A stretch of DNA of 64,000 nt from Pseudomonadota bacterium (GTDB lineage: Bacteria; Chloroflexota; UBA5177; JAJPKF01). Shown here piece by piece: positions 1 through 7,774 of the stretch. The notes beneath the pieces are model-generated. The model searched no databases and had not been told where the DNA came from. It worked only from the letters and a program-made list of their open reading frames with translations. Numbering within the stretch: position 1 is the first letter of the stretch; every line of letters starts with the position of its first letter. Location: NCBI GenBank assembly GCA_021323865.1, contig JAJPKF010000020.1, positions 62,001 to 126,000 of the forward strand, given 5' to 3'. Position numbers and translations under genes: made by a program.

Positions 1-1
1 G

Positions 2-835
2 AAGGACGCGGTCCATGTATACCCAGTCGGCGCCTTCCTGGGGCTGCGCTTTGTGCTGGCGGCGATTCTTCTCACTCCGGTATTTGTGCGCGGCATTTCG
101 TGGCCCTCACTTCGTGCGGGGCTCTTCATCGGCGGCCCGCTGGCGGCCGGCTACTTGTTCCAAACGATTGGCCTGACCGATACCAGCGCCGCCAACGCCG
201 GCCTCTTGACGGGGCTCTTCGTGGTGTTGACGCCCCTGGTCGACTGGCTGATCTTTCGAGCCAGAGCACCGTGGATCACGGTTGTGGCAGCCGCTGTCGG
301 CGTTGCGGGAACCGGGCTCCTGACCGCCGGGAGCGTCCATGGTTTGCGGTGGGGAGATGTGTTGGAGGTGCTGACGGCTCTCTCCTTTGCGCTGCAAATC
401 GTTCTACTTGCGCGCGTTCCTCGGGAGCTGCCCGCCGGTCAGGTGGCCTTCGGCCAAATCGTGCTGGCCGCGGGCGCCTTCTCGGTGCTTGGGGCCGGCA
501 CCGCCTCCCGCGCCGGACTTCCCACGGGCCAGGTTTTGACGGCCGTGCTCATCACCGCCGTACTCGCGAGCGCCTTGGCTTTCTGGATCCAAACATGGGT
601 ACAGCAGCGACTCAGCGCTTCGCGAACGGCGATCATCCTCTTGGGGGAACCGGCCTTCGCGGCCGGGTTCGCCGTGTGGCTGGGTGGTGAGCGGTTGGAT
701 GCCGTTCAGTGGCTGGGAGCGGCTCTGATCCTCCTGGCTTTGTTGGGTCATGAGACGGTTCTGGCGCTGACGGGCCGCTCCAGCATACAGCCGGCGATGG
801 AGCCGACGACAACGGCGACGCCAGGGACGGCCTGA
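2..835 (+). CDS. EamA/DMT-family exporter, 5' end cut by window
   Basis: Inner-membrane drug/metabolite transporter of the DMT superfamily with EamA domains; the substrate cannot be told. The frame is open from base 2, and the codons before the first in-window GTG already read a family-like segment (GAFLGLRFVLAA). The true start therefore lies upstream and only the C-terminal part is seen. The visible 277 residues alternate hydrophobic helices with short charged loops. The motif NAGLLTGLFVVLTPL in the first half and EPAFAAGFAVWLGGE in the second are typical of the two EamA repeats. The tail is short and Thr-rich. It converges on rsmG with 7 bases between stops. Confidence 0.85.
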   Translation, partial: KDAVHVYPVGAFLGLRFVLAAILLTPVFVRGISWPSLRAGLFIGGPLAAGYLFQTIGLTDTSAANAGLLTGLFVVLTPLVDWLIFRARAPWITVVAAAVGVAGTGLLTAGSVHGLRWGDVLEVLTALSFALQIVLLARVPRELPAGQVAFGQIVLAAGAFSVLGAGTASRAGLPTGQVLTAVLITAVLASALAFWIQTWVQQRLSASRTAIILLGEPAFAAGFAVWLGGERLDAVQWLGAALILLALLGHETVLALTGRSSIQPAMEPTTTATPGTA

Positions 836-842
836 AGGCGGC

Positions 843-1598
843 TCAGAGCGGCCGAGAACGAGGCACTCCAGGGCGCCTCGGGAAGCCCGCGGGCGTATTT
901 GCCACCTTTTCGAATAGCAGCATCCTGTGATCGTCGCCGACCGGGAACTCCTTCGGTATCGGGATCTCCGCCCGGAGGACGACGCCCATGGACGTCATCG
1001 CTCGGCTCGCTTGGCGCAGCTCCTGTCGCAGGTCGCCCTTCTTGTAGAGGAGGATATGCCCGCCCACCGAAACCAGCGGGACGCAGTATTCCAGCAGCAC
1101 CGCGGTCGCAGCCACAGCCCTCGCCACCCCCAGGTCGAAGCTCTGGCGCAGGTCGGATTGCCCCAGGTTCTCCGCGCGGTCGCAGGCGACCGAAAGATTC
1201 GTCAACTCCAGCTCACGCGCGGCGAACTCCAAGAACCGGCACTTCTTGCCGGTGGATTCGACGGCCGTCAGTCGCCATCTGGGCCGGGCAATGGCGAGAG
1301 GAATGGCGGGAAAGCCGGCTCCCGCTCCCACATCCACCACCGAGAGGCGTCCTTGTAGCACGGGCCGCGGGAGGGCAACACAGCCGGCGAGAGAGTCGAG
1401 CATGTGTCGCAACATCAGCGTCTCTCGGTCCGGCGCCGCCGTGAGATTGAAGCGTCGATTCGCCTCGAGGACGAGCCGGCAATGGCGATCGAGCTGTTCG
1501 ATCTGGGCGGGCTCCAAGCGGATTCCGCACAGGCCAGCAAGCGGCTCAATCAGCGCCTCGGCGCCGTCTCCATCCGGGAGAGAGCCTGGATCCACCAT
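843..1598 (-). CDS. rsmG: 16S rRNA (guanine527-N7)-methyltransferase RsmG
   Basis: Cytoplasmic SAM-dependent methyltransferase that modifies G527 of 16S rRNA (GidB family). The N-terminal helical part (about residues 1-80) contains the family signature NRRFNLTA and the RHMLDSL stretch. The Rossmann core starts with VDVGAGAGFPAIPLA at about residues 88-102. LGVARAVA and GGHILLYKKG follow in the expected order. At 251 residues it is slightly longer than usual because of an Arg/Pro-rich tail. It starts at an ATG and is transcribed divergently from the membrane-protein gene at 1668, with only 69 bases between them. Losses in this family are known to give low-level streptomycin resistance. Confidence 0.95.
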   Translation of the reverse strand: MVDPGSLPDGDGAEALIEPLAGLCGIRLEPAQIEQLDRHCRLVLEANRRFNLTAAPDRETLMLRHMLDSLAGCVALPRPVLQGRLSVVDVGAGAGFPAIPLAIARPRWRLTAVESTGKKCRFLEFAARELELTNLSVACDRAENLGQSDLRQSFDLGVARAVAATAVLLEYCVPLVSVGGHILLYKKGDLRQELRQASRAMTSMGVVLRAEIPIPKEFPVGDDHRMLLFEKVANTPAGFPRRPGVPRSRPL

Positions 1599-1613
1599 GG
1601 TATAAAGTAGCGA

Positions 1614-1628
1614 ATTTCAGCCTGAAAT
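1614..1628. promoter_or_regulatory. Perfect 6-bp inverted repeat in divergent promoter region
   Basis: ATTTCA-GCC-TGAAAT lies in the 69-base gap between the divergent starts of rsmG and the membrane-protein gene. The symmetry is exact. Its position suits an operator, but no cognate regulator lies beside it and chance occurrence is possible. Confidence 0.35.
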
Positions 1629-1667
1629 GGGCCTCTGGAGTCCGGCGGAGCCTGCCGGTGACTCCAA

Positions 1668-2177
1668 GTGGCCGGTCGATTCCGGGTCGGGAGAGGACTG
1701 CTCGTGGGCGCTTTTGGTACGCTCTTCTCTTCGCGCTATCTGACGGGCACAGGGATTCCCGGCATCTTCTACGACATCCACACCGCGCTTCTGGGCCTCT
1801 TGTTCGTGGTTTGTCTCTTTGCCTATCTCCGTAGGCGGCCGCTGTCGCGCGGAATCACGCCTCGACGTCATCTAATCCGCATGACCTCCCAAGCGGGCAT
1901 GTGGATCGCCATCATCGGGCTGTTTCTGGCGCTGATGCGCTATCTCGAGATCACCTATCTGGACATGCGCTTCTACTCGTATCTGGTGATTCTTGGGGCC
2001 ATTGCCTATTGCGCATATCTGGCCTACGTCCTGAGCGAGCGCTTTCCTCTCTCGATGTATCAGTTCGAGCAGGCAACCAGCGGGAGTCGCTATCGGCCCG
2101 GTCGGCCTCCACGTCGCGTGCCGGCTACGGCACAGCCCGCGCGCTCAGGCATGCAGCGAGGAAAGCGGCGCCGCTGA
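1668..2177 (+). CDS. Hypothetical membrane protein
   Basis: A 169-residue protein of no family I recognise. Three hydrophobic segments are visible: roughly residues 38-50 (LLGLLFVVCLFAYL), 77-92 (AGMWIAIIGLFLALMRY) and 104-121 (YLVILGAIAYCAYLAYVL). The cytoplasmic-looking tail of about 45 residues is very basic and ends GKRRR. I took the GTG at 1668 as start because it is the first in-frame start after the divergent gap. It ends 4 bases before the stop of the convergent M23 gene. The basic tail could bind nucleic acid or acidic lipid; that is inference only. Confidence 0.6.
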   Translation: MAGRFRVGRGLLVGAFGTLFSSRYLTGTGIPGIFYDIHTALLGLLFVVCLFAYLRRRPLSRGITPRRHLIRMTSQAGMWIAIIGLFLALMRYLEITYLDMRFYSYLVILGAIAYCAYLAYVLSERFPLSMYQFEQATSGSRYRPGRPPRRVPATAQPARSGMQRGKRRR

Positions 2178-2181
2178 GTCC

Positions 2182-5100
2182 TTAGACGGCGATGACCTGA
2201 GCCGCGAGGCTCAACCCGCGCTGCGACCCGCTAAGGGGGATGCCGATCTCCACCTCTCCGGCGCTCGCCGGACCGGTGTGGACGATGAGAAGTGCGCGTG
2301 AATCCGTTTCCTGCGTTAGCCCGTGGGGGACGGTGAGCCGGAAGCCGCCGGATCGACCCAGCGAAATCGTATGAGCGGCGACGACTCGATCGCCGCGGAG
2401 AAATGTGGCCTGCATGGTGCCGCGGCTCGAGGTGTGCCCACTGATCCGCGACGAGCGTACGCCCGCCGAGATGGCAGGGAGTCGGTAGGCCGTTGTGATC
2501 TGGCCATCGCCGATGGTCACAAAGTCGCGGGACGTGAGACGCACGGGACGCCCGTGCGCATCATAGATTCCTCCGGCGAAGGCGCCACTGACGGGATTGG
2601 TGCCAAGCAGCGACGTCCCCAGTATCCGCTTGTTGCCATCAAAGGCCGTGATAAGCAATGTCTGACCCGGTCCCGCGTGTCCGGTCACTGCGCCGGTTGA
2701 TTCATCGACCACCACACCGCGGCTGGCCCATGCGCCGCGCACCATGCTGCCGTCGGCCTGAGCCGCGATGATCTCGAAGGAGGAGCCCGGCTGTGCGGCA
2801 ATGGGCATGCGTCCTCGGTAGAGACCATGCCGTCCGGTGGTCACCGACCGGATGTGCCACACGTCGCTGACATCGTTCCAGATACGGAGATAGATGCGGC
2901 TGGTTCGGTTGGTGCGGATTCGTACTCGCCGGTTCGTGACCCGGGTGGACAGCTCGGGAATCCTGATCCAACGGGTCCGGCCTGCGGAGCGGAGGCGAAG
3001 GTCATTGCCGGGAGCCAGGCCGTAGGCATGATGCTGATGATCGCGCAGGTCGGCCTGGAGGAAGCCGTCGGACCCGGCTGCGCCGTCGCTGGATGCCCGC
3101 CAGAGTTTGTTGGCGAAGACGTCCAGGCGCCAGTGAGTGTAGGCCGGGACCCAGCCGGTGAGCAGGGAGCTCCCCAGCGTGGCGGTGAATCCGGGGACTC
3201 GATCCCAGCTGAAGATGGTATCGCCGGAGGAGGTGATGAGGCCGGCGGTGACGGCATCGCCGCTGACGAGCCGGCCCGGGACACGGAGGAAGACCTGGCC
3301 GGTTGGCCCGTGCCCGCGAGGGATGTTGGCTTCCCTCTCGAATCCCTTGGATGCCAAGGCTTCAGTCACGCCCGTCCAGACCCTGGCGCCCCGAGGCGCG
3401 TCAAGGATGAGGCCACGCCGATCGGGCAGAGGAGAGGTGTGGACAGGCAGCACCGGAATCAGGTCAGTTCGGCCGTCACTGGTGATGCGAACCGCGTCTC
3501 CCGCAAGAATTGGCGCCCGGCCAAGCTTGTTCGTCACCATCACCGCGAAGGCGCCGCTTGCAGAGGCAACCACGGTGGCTGAAGCCGCCTCGTGGCCGCG
3601 ATGGAGCACTTCGACTCGGACGTGTGCATTGGGCCGGGTGAATCCGACGACGTAGGATCCTCCCTCTTCCACTGCCGCTGAGATCCTCCAGGCGTCCAAG
3701 CCGTCCAGATAGGTGGAGGGGAACAGCGACGCCTCGGCGGGCGCCTGAACGTCTTGAAGGATGGACTGGATGAAGCTGGAACGAGCGCGCGACAGATCCT
3801 TGGGGCGCGCGCCGGTTACCGAGGCCACGCCGGGCAGACCACTCAATCGCTCGGCGGAGATGATCCCGCGGACACGGATCGCTCCATAGGTAAAGAGCGG
3901 CCCGAAATGGGTGACGAGGTGCTCTTGCTGGAGGGAGCCAAGCGTCTGCAGCAGCTGATGCTCCTCCGCTTCGATGGTGGCTTGAATCCCGGAGATCGCT
4001 TGGTCGGCCGGGACCGGCCGCAGCGTCGGAACCTGCAGGAGCAGAAGGTGGCGGACGGGCGTGGAGCTGTTCCCGGCAAGCTGCCCGGACACTCCGGCGG
4101 TGAGAGGGCCCGGAGTCTGTTGGGCAGGCAGCGCCGGGGGAATCAGACCGGATCCGAATTGCGGCCAGCTGGGCAGTGGATTCAGGATTTCGGGGGCCTC
4201 GTTCTGCTTCCACAGGTACGTGCTCTGCTGGCCATTGAAGCCCAGGAGCGGATCCTTGCCCTTGCCGTTCCATCCATAGGGGTCGACCACATTGCAGTTG
4301 TGGTACACGCTGAAGTGCAAGTGCGGACCGGTCGAGTGGCCCGTGGTTCCGCTGACGGCGATCTGCTGACCGGCCTTGACGTGCTGTCCCGGCTTCACGA
4401 GAACCTTGCTGAGGTGACCGTACAGGGTCATGTAGCCGTAGCGATGGCGGATGAGAATCATCTGCCCATAGCCGTAGTACGGGTCGGAGCTTTCCCAGCC
4501 GGCATAGGAAACGATGCCGGGAGCGGCCGCGTAGACAGGCTGATAGACGATGTCGTAGTCATAGCCGTTATGACCGTCGTAATTGACGTACTGACGAAGC
4601 TGAGGCGACCAGTAGGCCGGAAATGCCCCGTAGCCGGCGGAGCCGGTCACGACGAGTCCCGTCGTCAGGACCATCCTGCCGTCGACGGCGTAGTTGGGCA
4701 GGTCGTGGTCGAAGAAGGATGCAATCTCGGCGTAGCCCCGATAGGGCGATGAAAGGAAGGGTGGCGAGTCGGCGTGCGGCTTGCCGGAGCAGACCACCGG
4801 CTCGCCGACTCCCGGTACGGTCACGGTGACGTGCTGATGGCCGCTCTTGCCACTGTGACTGTTTGCCGTGTGCTTGCCTGAGGACTGCTGATGGCCGCTC
4901 TTGTGGCCCGTCTTCTTGGAGGAATGTCCCGACTTTGCGCTGCACTTGGCGTGTGTCTGTGTGCACGTGTGCGTCTTCTTATGGTGCTTGCCGGATGAGC
5001 CCTTGCCCGAAGACGGTCCCTTGTGGTGGTGGTGGTGGTGGTGCGAACCCTGATGGTGAGTTTTGGTCGGAACCGGGGTGGGCGTCGTGTGACGCGTCGG

Positions 5101-5463
5101 GGTAGGCGTGGGTCGGGGCGTTCGGGTGGGCGTGGGCCGGGTCGTAGGGGTGGGCGTCGGTGACGGGGAATGCGTGGGGGTCGGGGAGACGGTCGGGGTG
5201 CGCGTCGGGGTCCCGGTTGCCGTCGGCGTGGCCGAGCTGGTTGGCGTGGGCGAGGGATTCACCGTCACGCTTGGTGCCGGGTTGGGCGAAGGCCGCGCGC
5301 CTGCCTTTGCGGCATGTGCGCGTCCGGCGGCATAGGCCGCATTCATGCCCGCTCCGCTCATCAGGAGGCTTCCGACGAGCACCACAAAGAGGACAATGGG
5401 TAGACGGACCGCCTGGGACACCAGCATTCCCCTCGCTGCTGCCGGTCTGAAAAATGAACTCAC
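2182..5463 (-). CDS. Large secreted M23 (LytM-type) peptidase with Thr/Pro and His-rich linker
   Basis: Exported 1093-residue protein. A signal peptide or anchor (about residues 18-46, ending AYAAG) is followed by a Thr/Pro repeat linker (about 57-133). Next come a run of seven His (141-147) and a Lys/His/Ser/Gly-rich stretch to about 210. The M23 zinc site is readable: H298 and D302 in HNGYD, and H381/H383 in GPHLHF. The enzyme should therefore cleave peptidoglycan cross-bridges or a related peptide. The remaining 650 or so residues match nothing I recognise; they look beta-rich and may bind cell wall. The protein is much longer than typical LytM enzymes. The start is the ATG giving the complete signal sequence. 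Confidence 0.85.
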   Translation of the reverse strand: MSSFFRPAAARGMLVSQAVRLPIVLFVVLVGSLLMSGAGMNAAYAAGRAHAAKAGARPSPNPAPSVTVNPSPTPTSSATPTATGTPTRTPTVSPTPTHSPSPTPTPTTRPTPTRTPRPTPTPTRHTTPTPVPTKTHHQGSHHHHHHHKGPSSGKGSSGKHHKKTHTCTQTHAKCSAKSGHSSKKTGHKSGHQQSSGKHTANSHSGKSGHQHVTVTVPGVGEPVVCSGKPHADSPPFLSSPYRGYAEIASFFDHDLPNYAVDGRMVLTTGLVVTGSAGYGAFPAYWSPQLRQYVNYDGHNGYDYDIVYQPVYAAAPGIVSYAGWESSDPYYGYGQMILIRHRYGYMTLYGHLSKVLVKPGQHVKAGQQIAVSGTTGHSTGPHLHFSVYHNCNVVDPYGWNGKGKDPLLGFNGQQSTYLWKQNEAPEILNPLPSWPQFGSGLIPPALPAQQTPGPLTAGVSGQLAGNSSTPVRHLLLLQVPTLRPVPADQAISGIQATIEAEEHQLLQTLGSLQQEHLVTHFGPLFTYGAIRVRGIISAERLSGLPGVASVTGARPKDLSRARSSFIQSILQDVQAPAEASLFPSTYLDGLDAWRISAAVEEGGSYVVGFTRPNAHVRVEVLHRGHEAASATVVASASGAFAVMVTNKLGRAPILAGDAVRITSDGRTDLIPVLPVHTSPLPDRRGLILDAPRGARVWTGVTEALASKGFEREANIPRGHGPTGQVFLRVPGRLVSGDAVTAGLITSSGDTIFSWDRVPGFTATLGSSLLTGWVPAYTHWRLDVFANKLWRASSDGAAGSDGFLQADLRDHQHHAYGLAPGNDLRLRSAGRTRWIRIPELSTRVTNRRVRIRTNRTSRIYLRIWNDVSDVWHIRSVTTGRHGLYRGRMPIAAQPGSSFEIIAAQADGSMVRGAWASRGVVVDESTGAVTGHAGPGQTLLITAFDGNKRILGTSLLGTNPVSGAFAGGIYDAHGRPVRLTSRDFVTIGDGQITTAYRLPAISAGVRSSRISGHTSSRGTMQATFLRGDRVVAAHTISLGRSGGFRLTVPHGLTQETDSRALLIVHTGPASAGEVEIGIPLSGSQRGLSLAAQVIAV
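5065..5295 (-). repeat. Low-complexity Thr-Pro repeat within the M23 gene
   Basis: This stretch encodes about 75 residues built from PTPT, TRTP and SPTP units, a flexible cell-wall-spanning linker. On the plus strand it reads as irregular GGGTGGGCGT units, so it is G-rich and prone to slippage or quadruplex formation. Just downstream, at 5023-5043, lies a run of seven His codons. Confidence 0.8.
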
Positions 5464-5563
5464 GCGTACGCGGGCGCGGTCACTGCGCTCACAAACGCTT
5501 GGATTTTACCACCGGACTTTCGGGGTGGGCCGATAGGGCCGTTAGAGGCGATCCGCCGAGCGG

Positions 5564-5818
5564 ATGACCCGCCCATTGGTGGTTGTCTGGTTTGTCAAAG
5601 GCAACGTCACCCGCCACAGCGACGACGAGCGCCTACGAACCATCGCCCAGCTCGTCCATGACAAGCGGATCGCGCTCGGTTGGTCCCGTCGTAGGCTGGC
5701 CGACATTGCCGACGTGGACCAATCCACGGTCAAGAGCCTAGAGGAAGCACAACGCCTGCCCCGTCTAGCCACGCTGGCGAAGATGGCTGAGGCACTGGAG
5801 GTCAGGTTTCCGGGTTGA
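5564..5818 (+). CDS. Small XRE-family HTH regulator
   Basis: An 84-residue DNA-binding protein. Residues 24-80 form a helix-turn-helix of the Cro/C1 type: IAQLVHDKRIALGWSRRRLADIADV, then the recognition helix DQSTVKSLEEA and the scaffold helix LATLAKMAEALEV. The preceding 20 residues are hydrophobic and match nothing; a shorter start is possible because no convincing ribosome binding site precedes the ATG. It stands alone in a lower-GC patch, facing a minus-strand group that contains a second HTH gene. Its target is unknown; autoregulation or control of the neighbours is a guess. Confidence 0.7.
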   Translation: MTRPLVVVWFVKGNVTRHSDDERLRTIAQLVHDKRIALGWSRRRLADIADVDQSTVKSLEEAQRLPRLATLAKMAEALEVRFPG

Positions 5819-5905
5819 GGGTCTGCCGAGCTAAATGAGGCTCTAACCGTAAGAGGATGGGCTCGCCCGCGGAGCGTTTCGCTGTTCTGGTGTGTCGCTG
5901 TCGCT

Positions 5906-6244
5906 CTAAATAACGCTGAAATACGTTCCAAACCAGAGGAGCGTCTGAACCAGCAAGAAGGCAAAACCAATCACGAGAACGACTGGAGCCACTGTGCGAA
6001 ATCTTGGTGTTGCGGACAACCAGAGAATCATGCAACTCAGAATGAGCTGAACAGGAAATGGGAGGAAGAGGACATCGGGGGCTACTACCCCGATTCGGTA
6101 ACCATGGTAGCCTTCTGGTTGTCCTAGTAGATTCGCAACCCACTCCGCTCCGATGAGTAGCTCAATACCGGCAAACATGGCAAGAACGTCCAGAAGGCGG
6201 AGATTCAACTCTTCTCGCTCGTTCTTTTGCAGAGCCGTATTCAT
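5906..6244 (-). CDS. Small hypothetical membrane protein
   Basis: A 112-residue protein with about three hydrophobic segments: residues 17-40 (LLDVLAMFAGIELLIGAEW), 57-75 (VLFLPFPVQLILSCMILWL) and 85-105 (VAPVVLVIGFAFLLVQTLLWF). It shares an ATGA overlap (6241-6244) with the stop of the upstream gene, so the two are probably translated together. Its base composition is visibly less GC-rich than the surrounding housekeeping genes. I do not recognise the family. Context suggests a partner of the neighbouring single-span protein. Confidence 0.6.
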   Translation of the reverse strand: MNTALQKNEREELNLRLLDVLAMFAGIELLIGAEWVANLLGQPEGYHGYRIGVVAPDVLFLPFPVQLILSCMILWLSATPRFRTVAPVVLVIGFAFLLVQTLLWFGTYFSVI

Positions 6245-6762
6245 AAAGTGACATTATACCTGATGCATCCAACCGGAGTTACGAGTTGCGGACCTGAACG
6301 CCGGAGCGAACAAGCGCATCCGAGCGCCTCTTGTATCGAACCCTTGGAAGTCAAGGCTAGCTCCATTCGTCCGAACCGGTGATCAGGGGCCTCGACATGG
6401 ATGCAATCCGTGACCCCAACCGGCATGAAGCCCCAAAGCCCCATCCTGTCGCGCCACATCGTGGCTGTGGACGACTCGATAACAAGATCACGTGAACTGA
6501 GCATCATTCCCTGAGGAGCTACAACCTCGAACTTGTCGTCCGAAACGATCAGCTTGGGGCCACCACCGAAGCGAGATGCCCACTCAATCCAATCAGCATC
6601 ACCGCGCCACACCCGATGTGCTCGCACGAGCACGCCATCCTCATAGATCGTGGGCTGCAACTCGGGATGGATCCTGCCTAATCTGCTGCGCTTGATGAGA
6701 ACAAAAGGGGCTGCAAGCCAGAGCACACAGAGGAGAATCCACAAGGCTGCGGAGATGTCCAT
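6241..6762 (-). CDS. Hypothetical single-span membrane protein, possibly PH-like
   Basis: A 173-residue protein with one N-terminal membrane span (residues 4-24, ALWILLCVLWLAAPFVLIK). A soluble domain follows whose strand pattern (GPKLIVSDDKFEVVAPQG, then ELALTSKGSIQEALG) resembles the small bacterial PH-like domains of hypothetical membrane proteins. That resemblance is an inference from pattern, not a family match. Its start sits 4 bases from the expected stop of the frameshifted regulator upstream, and its stop overlaps the next start by ATGA. The three genes therefore form one transcription unit. Confidence 0.55.
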   Translation of the reverse strand: MDISAALWILLCVLWLAAPFVLIKRSRLGRIHPELQPTIYEDGVLVRAHRVWRGDADWIEWASRFGGGPKLIVSDDKFEVVAPQGMMLSSRDLVIESSTATMWRDRMGLWGFMPVGVTDCIHVEAPDHRFGRMELALTSKGSIQEALGCACSLRRSGPQLVTPVGCIRYNVTL

Positions 6763-6765
6763 GGG

Positions 6766-7133
6766 CTACGCAGAGAGCGCGGAAAGTAGACGGTCGACCG
6801 TCTCAGGGCGTGGCTCCGACGTGCCCTCTCTTCAATAGCCCGCACCGTCTGAACATTTACCCCAGCTTCACGCGCTAGCCGCGCACGTGACCACTTGAGC
6901 GCTACGCGCTTCTCTTTGATCTGCTGGCCTACCGTGTCAGGCGTTCTCACTTCCTGATCTTCCTTCGGTGGCGGCTTGACCTGAATGGTCGATCCTGTCT
7001 CAAGGAGTATGCGCCGGTCCGCATAGTACAGGAGCTTTACCAACTCCAGCATCGTCCGCTCTCGGTCGCTCTCATTCAAAAGCCATGCCGCAGCTTGAGC
7101 GGCCCGACGCGGCGCAAAGGGGAAGTCCATCAC
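6766..7133 (-). pseudogene. Panacea-fragment plus XRE HTH regulator, frameshifted
   Basis: The first 50 codons match the start of a Panacea (DUF4065/SocA-type) antitoxin domain (AAWLLNESDRERTMLELVKLLYYADRR). The domain stops early and an XRE helix-turn-helix follows (QQIKEKRVALKWSRARLAREAGVNVQTVRAIEE). After that the frame runs into an unlikely Ser/Arg-rich tail that would end at 6678 inside the next gene. Dropping one AG from the GAGAG run near 6818 restores a typical HTH ending: EEGTSEPRPETVDRLLSAL, then a stop at 6766-6768, 4 bases before the next gene's start. I read this as a two-base slippage (real or a sequencing error) in a gene whose Panacea part was already truncated. Confidence 0.6.
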
Positions 7134-7254
7134 GTCTAGCAGTCCACACTCCCTCCAGTCTGCTTTCAGATGACAAGCAAGTTTCCCTGCTAGTCACCGG
7201 GCGGTTCATGTCGATGGCCCATCAAGTCAACAGTTCCGCGTGATTGAGTTCACC

Positions 7255-7283
7255 TTGCACAAGATGAAGGCTGACCTTAGTAT
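7255..7283 (+). promoter_or_regulatory. Sigma70-type promoter for the DUF2089-DUF4097 operon
   Basis: TTGCAC (7255-7260) and TAGTAT (7278-7283) are separated by exactly 17 bases. They lie 78 bases upstream of the DUF2089 start in an otherwise empty stretch, and the A/T-rich TTAGTTAA follows directly. Prediction by eye only. Confidence 0.5.
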
Positions 7284-7360
7284 TAGTTAAGAAGGGACCC
7301 CGGAAGCCCCCTCTCGGGTTCTCGGTCGATCCATTCAGATCTCGAAATGAGGTGCCAGCC

Positions 7361-7774
7361 ATGCATCCCGTGATTGGGCGATGTCCGGTCTGTAGTGACG
7401 AGCTCGCCGTGACCCGGCTGCACTGCCCGACCTGCGGAACCACGGTTGAAGGCAGCTTCAGCCTTGGTCGGATGCAGCGCCTAAGCCAGGCACAGCTCGA
7501 ATTCGTCGAGGCGTTCATCCGGTGCCGCGGCAGCATGAAAGATGTGGGCGGTGAGCTCAACATGAGCTACCCAACGGTAAACAACCGGCTCAATGATGTG
7601 CTGATTGCCATGGGCTACGGCGACCGCGTGAAGATTCCCGAGGAGACCGCGGCCGTGGTCAGCAGCGACCGCAAACGCGAGATCCTCACGCAGCTGCGGG
7701 GCGGGGCGATCACCGCGGCCGATGCCGAGCGGCTGCTGCGAGGGGAGACACAGGAGGTAGCACGTGACAGTTGA
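7361..7774 (+). CDS. DUF2089-family protein with zinc-ribbon and HTH
   Basis: A probable regulator of 137 residues. An N-terminal zinc ribbon is formed by CPVC (starting about residue 8) and CPTC (about residue 25). A helix-turn-helix follows: QLEFVEAFIRCRGSMKDVGGELNMSYPTVNNRLND. A C-terminal helix (ILTQLRGGAITAADAERLL) resembles the helix found in YvlB/DUF4097 partners. I chose the ATG at 7361, not the GTG at 7352, because GAGGTG lies at the right distance before it. It overlaps the next gene by 11 bases. DUF2089 next to DUF4097 is a recurrent pairing in Firmicutes and relatives, where a cell-envelope stress role is proposed; here that role is inferred. Confidence 0.8.
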   Translation: MHPVIGRCPVCSDELAVTRLHCPTCGTTVEGSFSLGRMQRLSQAQLEFVEAFIRCRGSMKDVGGELNMSYPTVNNRLNDVLIAMGYGDRVKIPEETAAVVSSDRKREILTQLRGGAITAADAERLLRGETQEVARDS

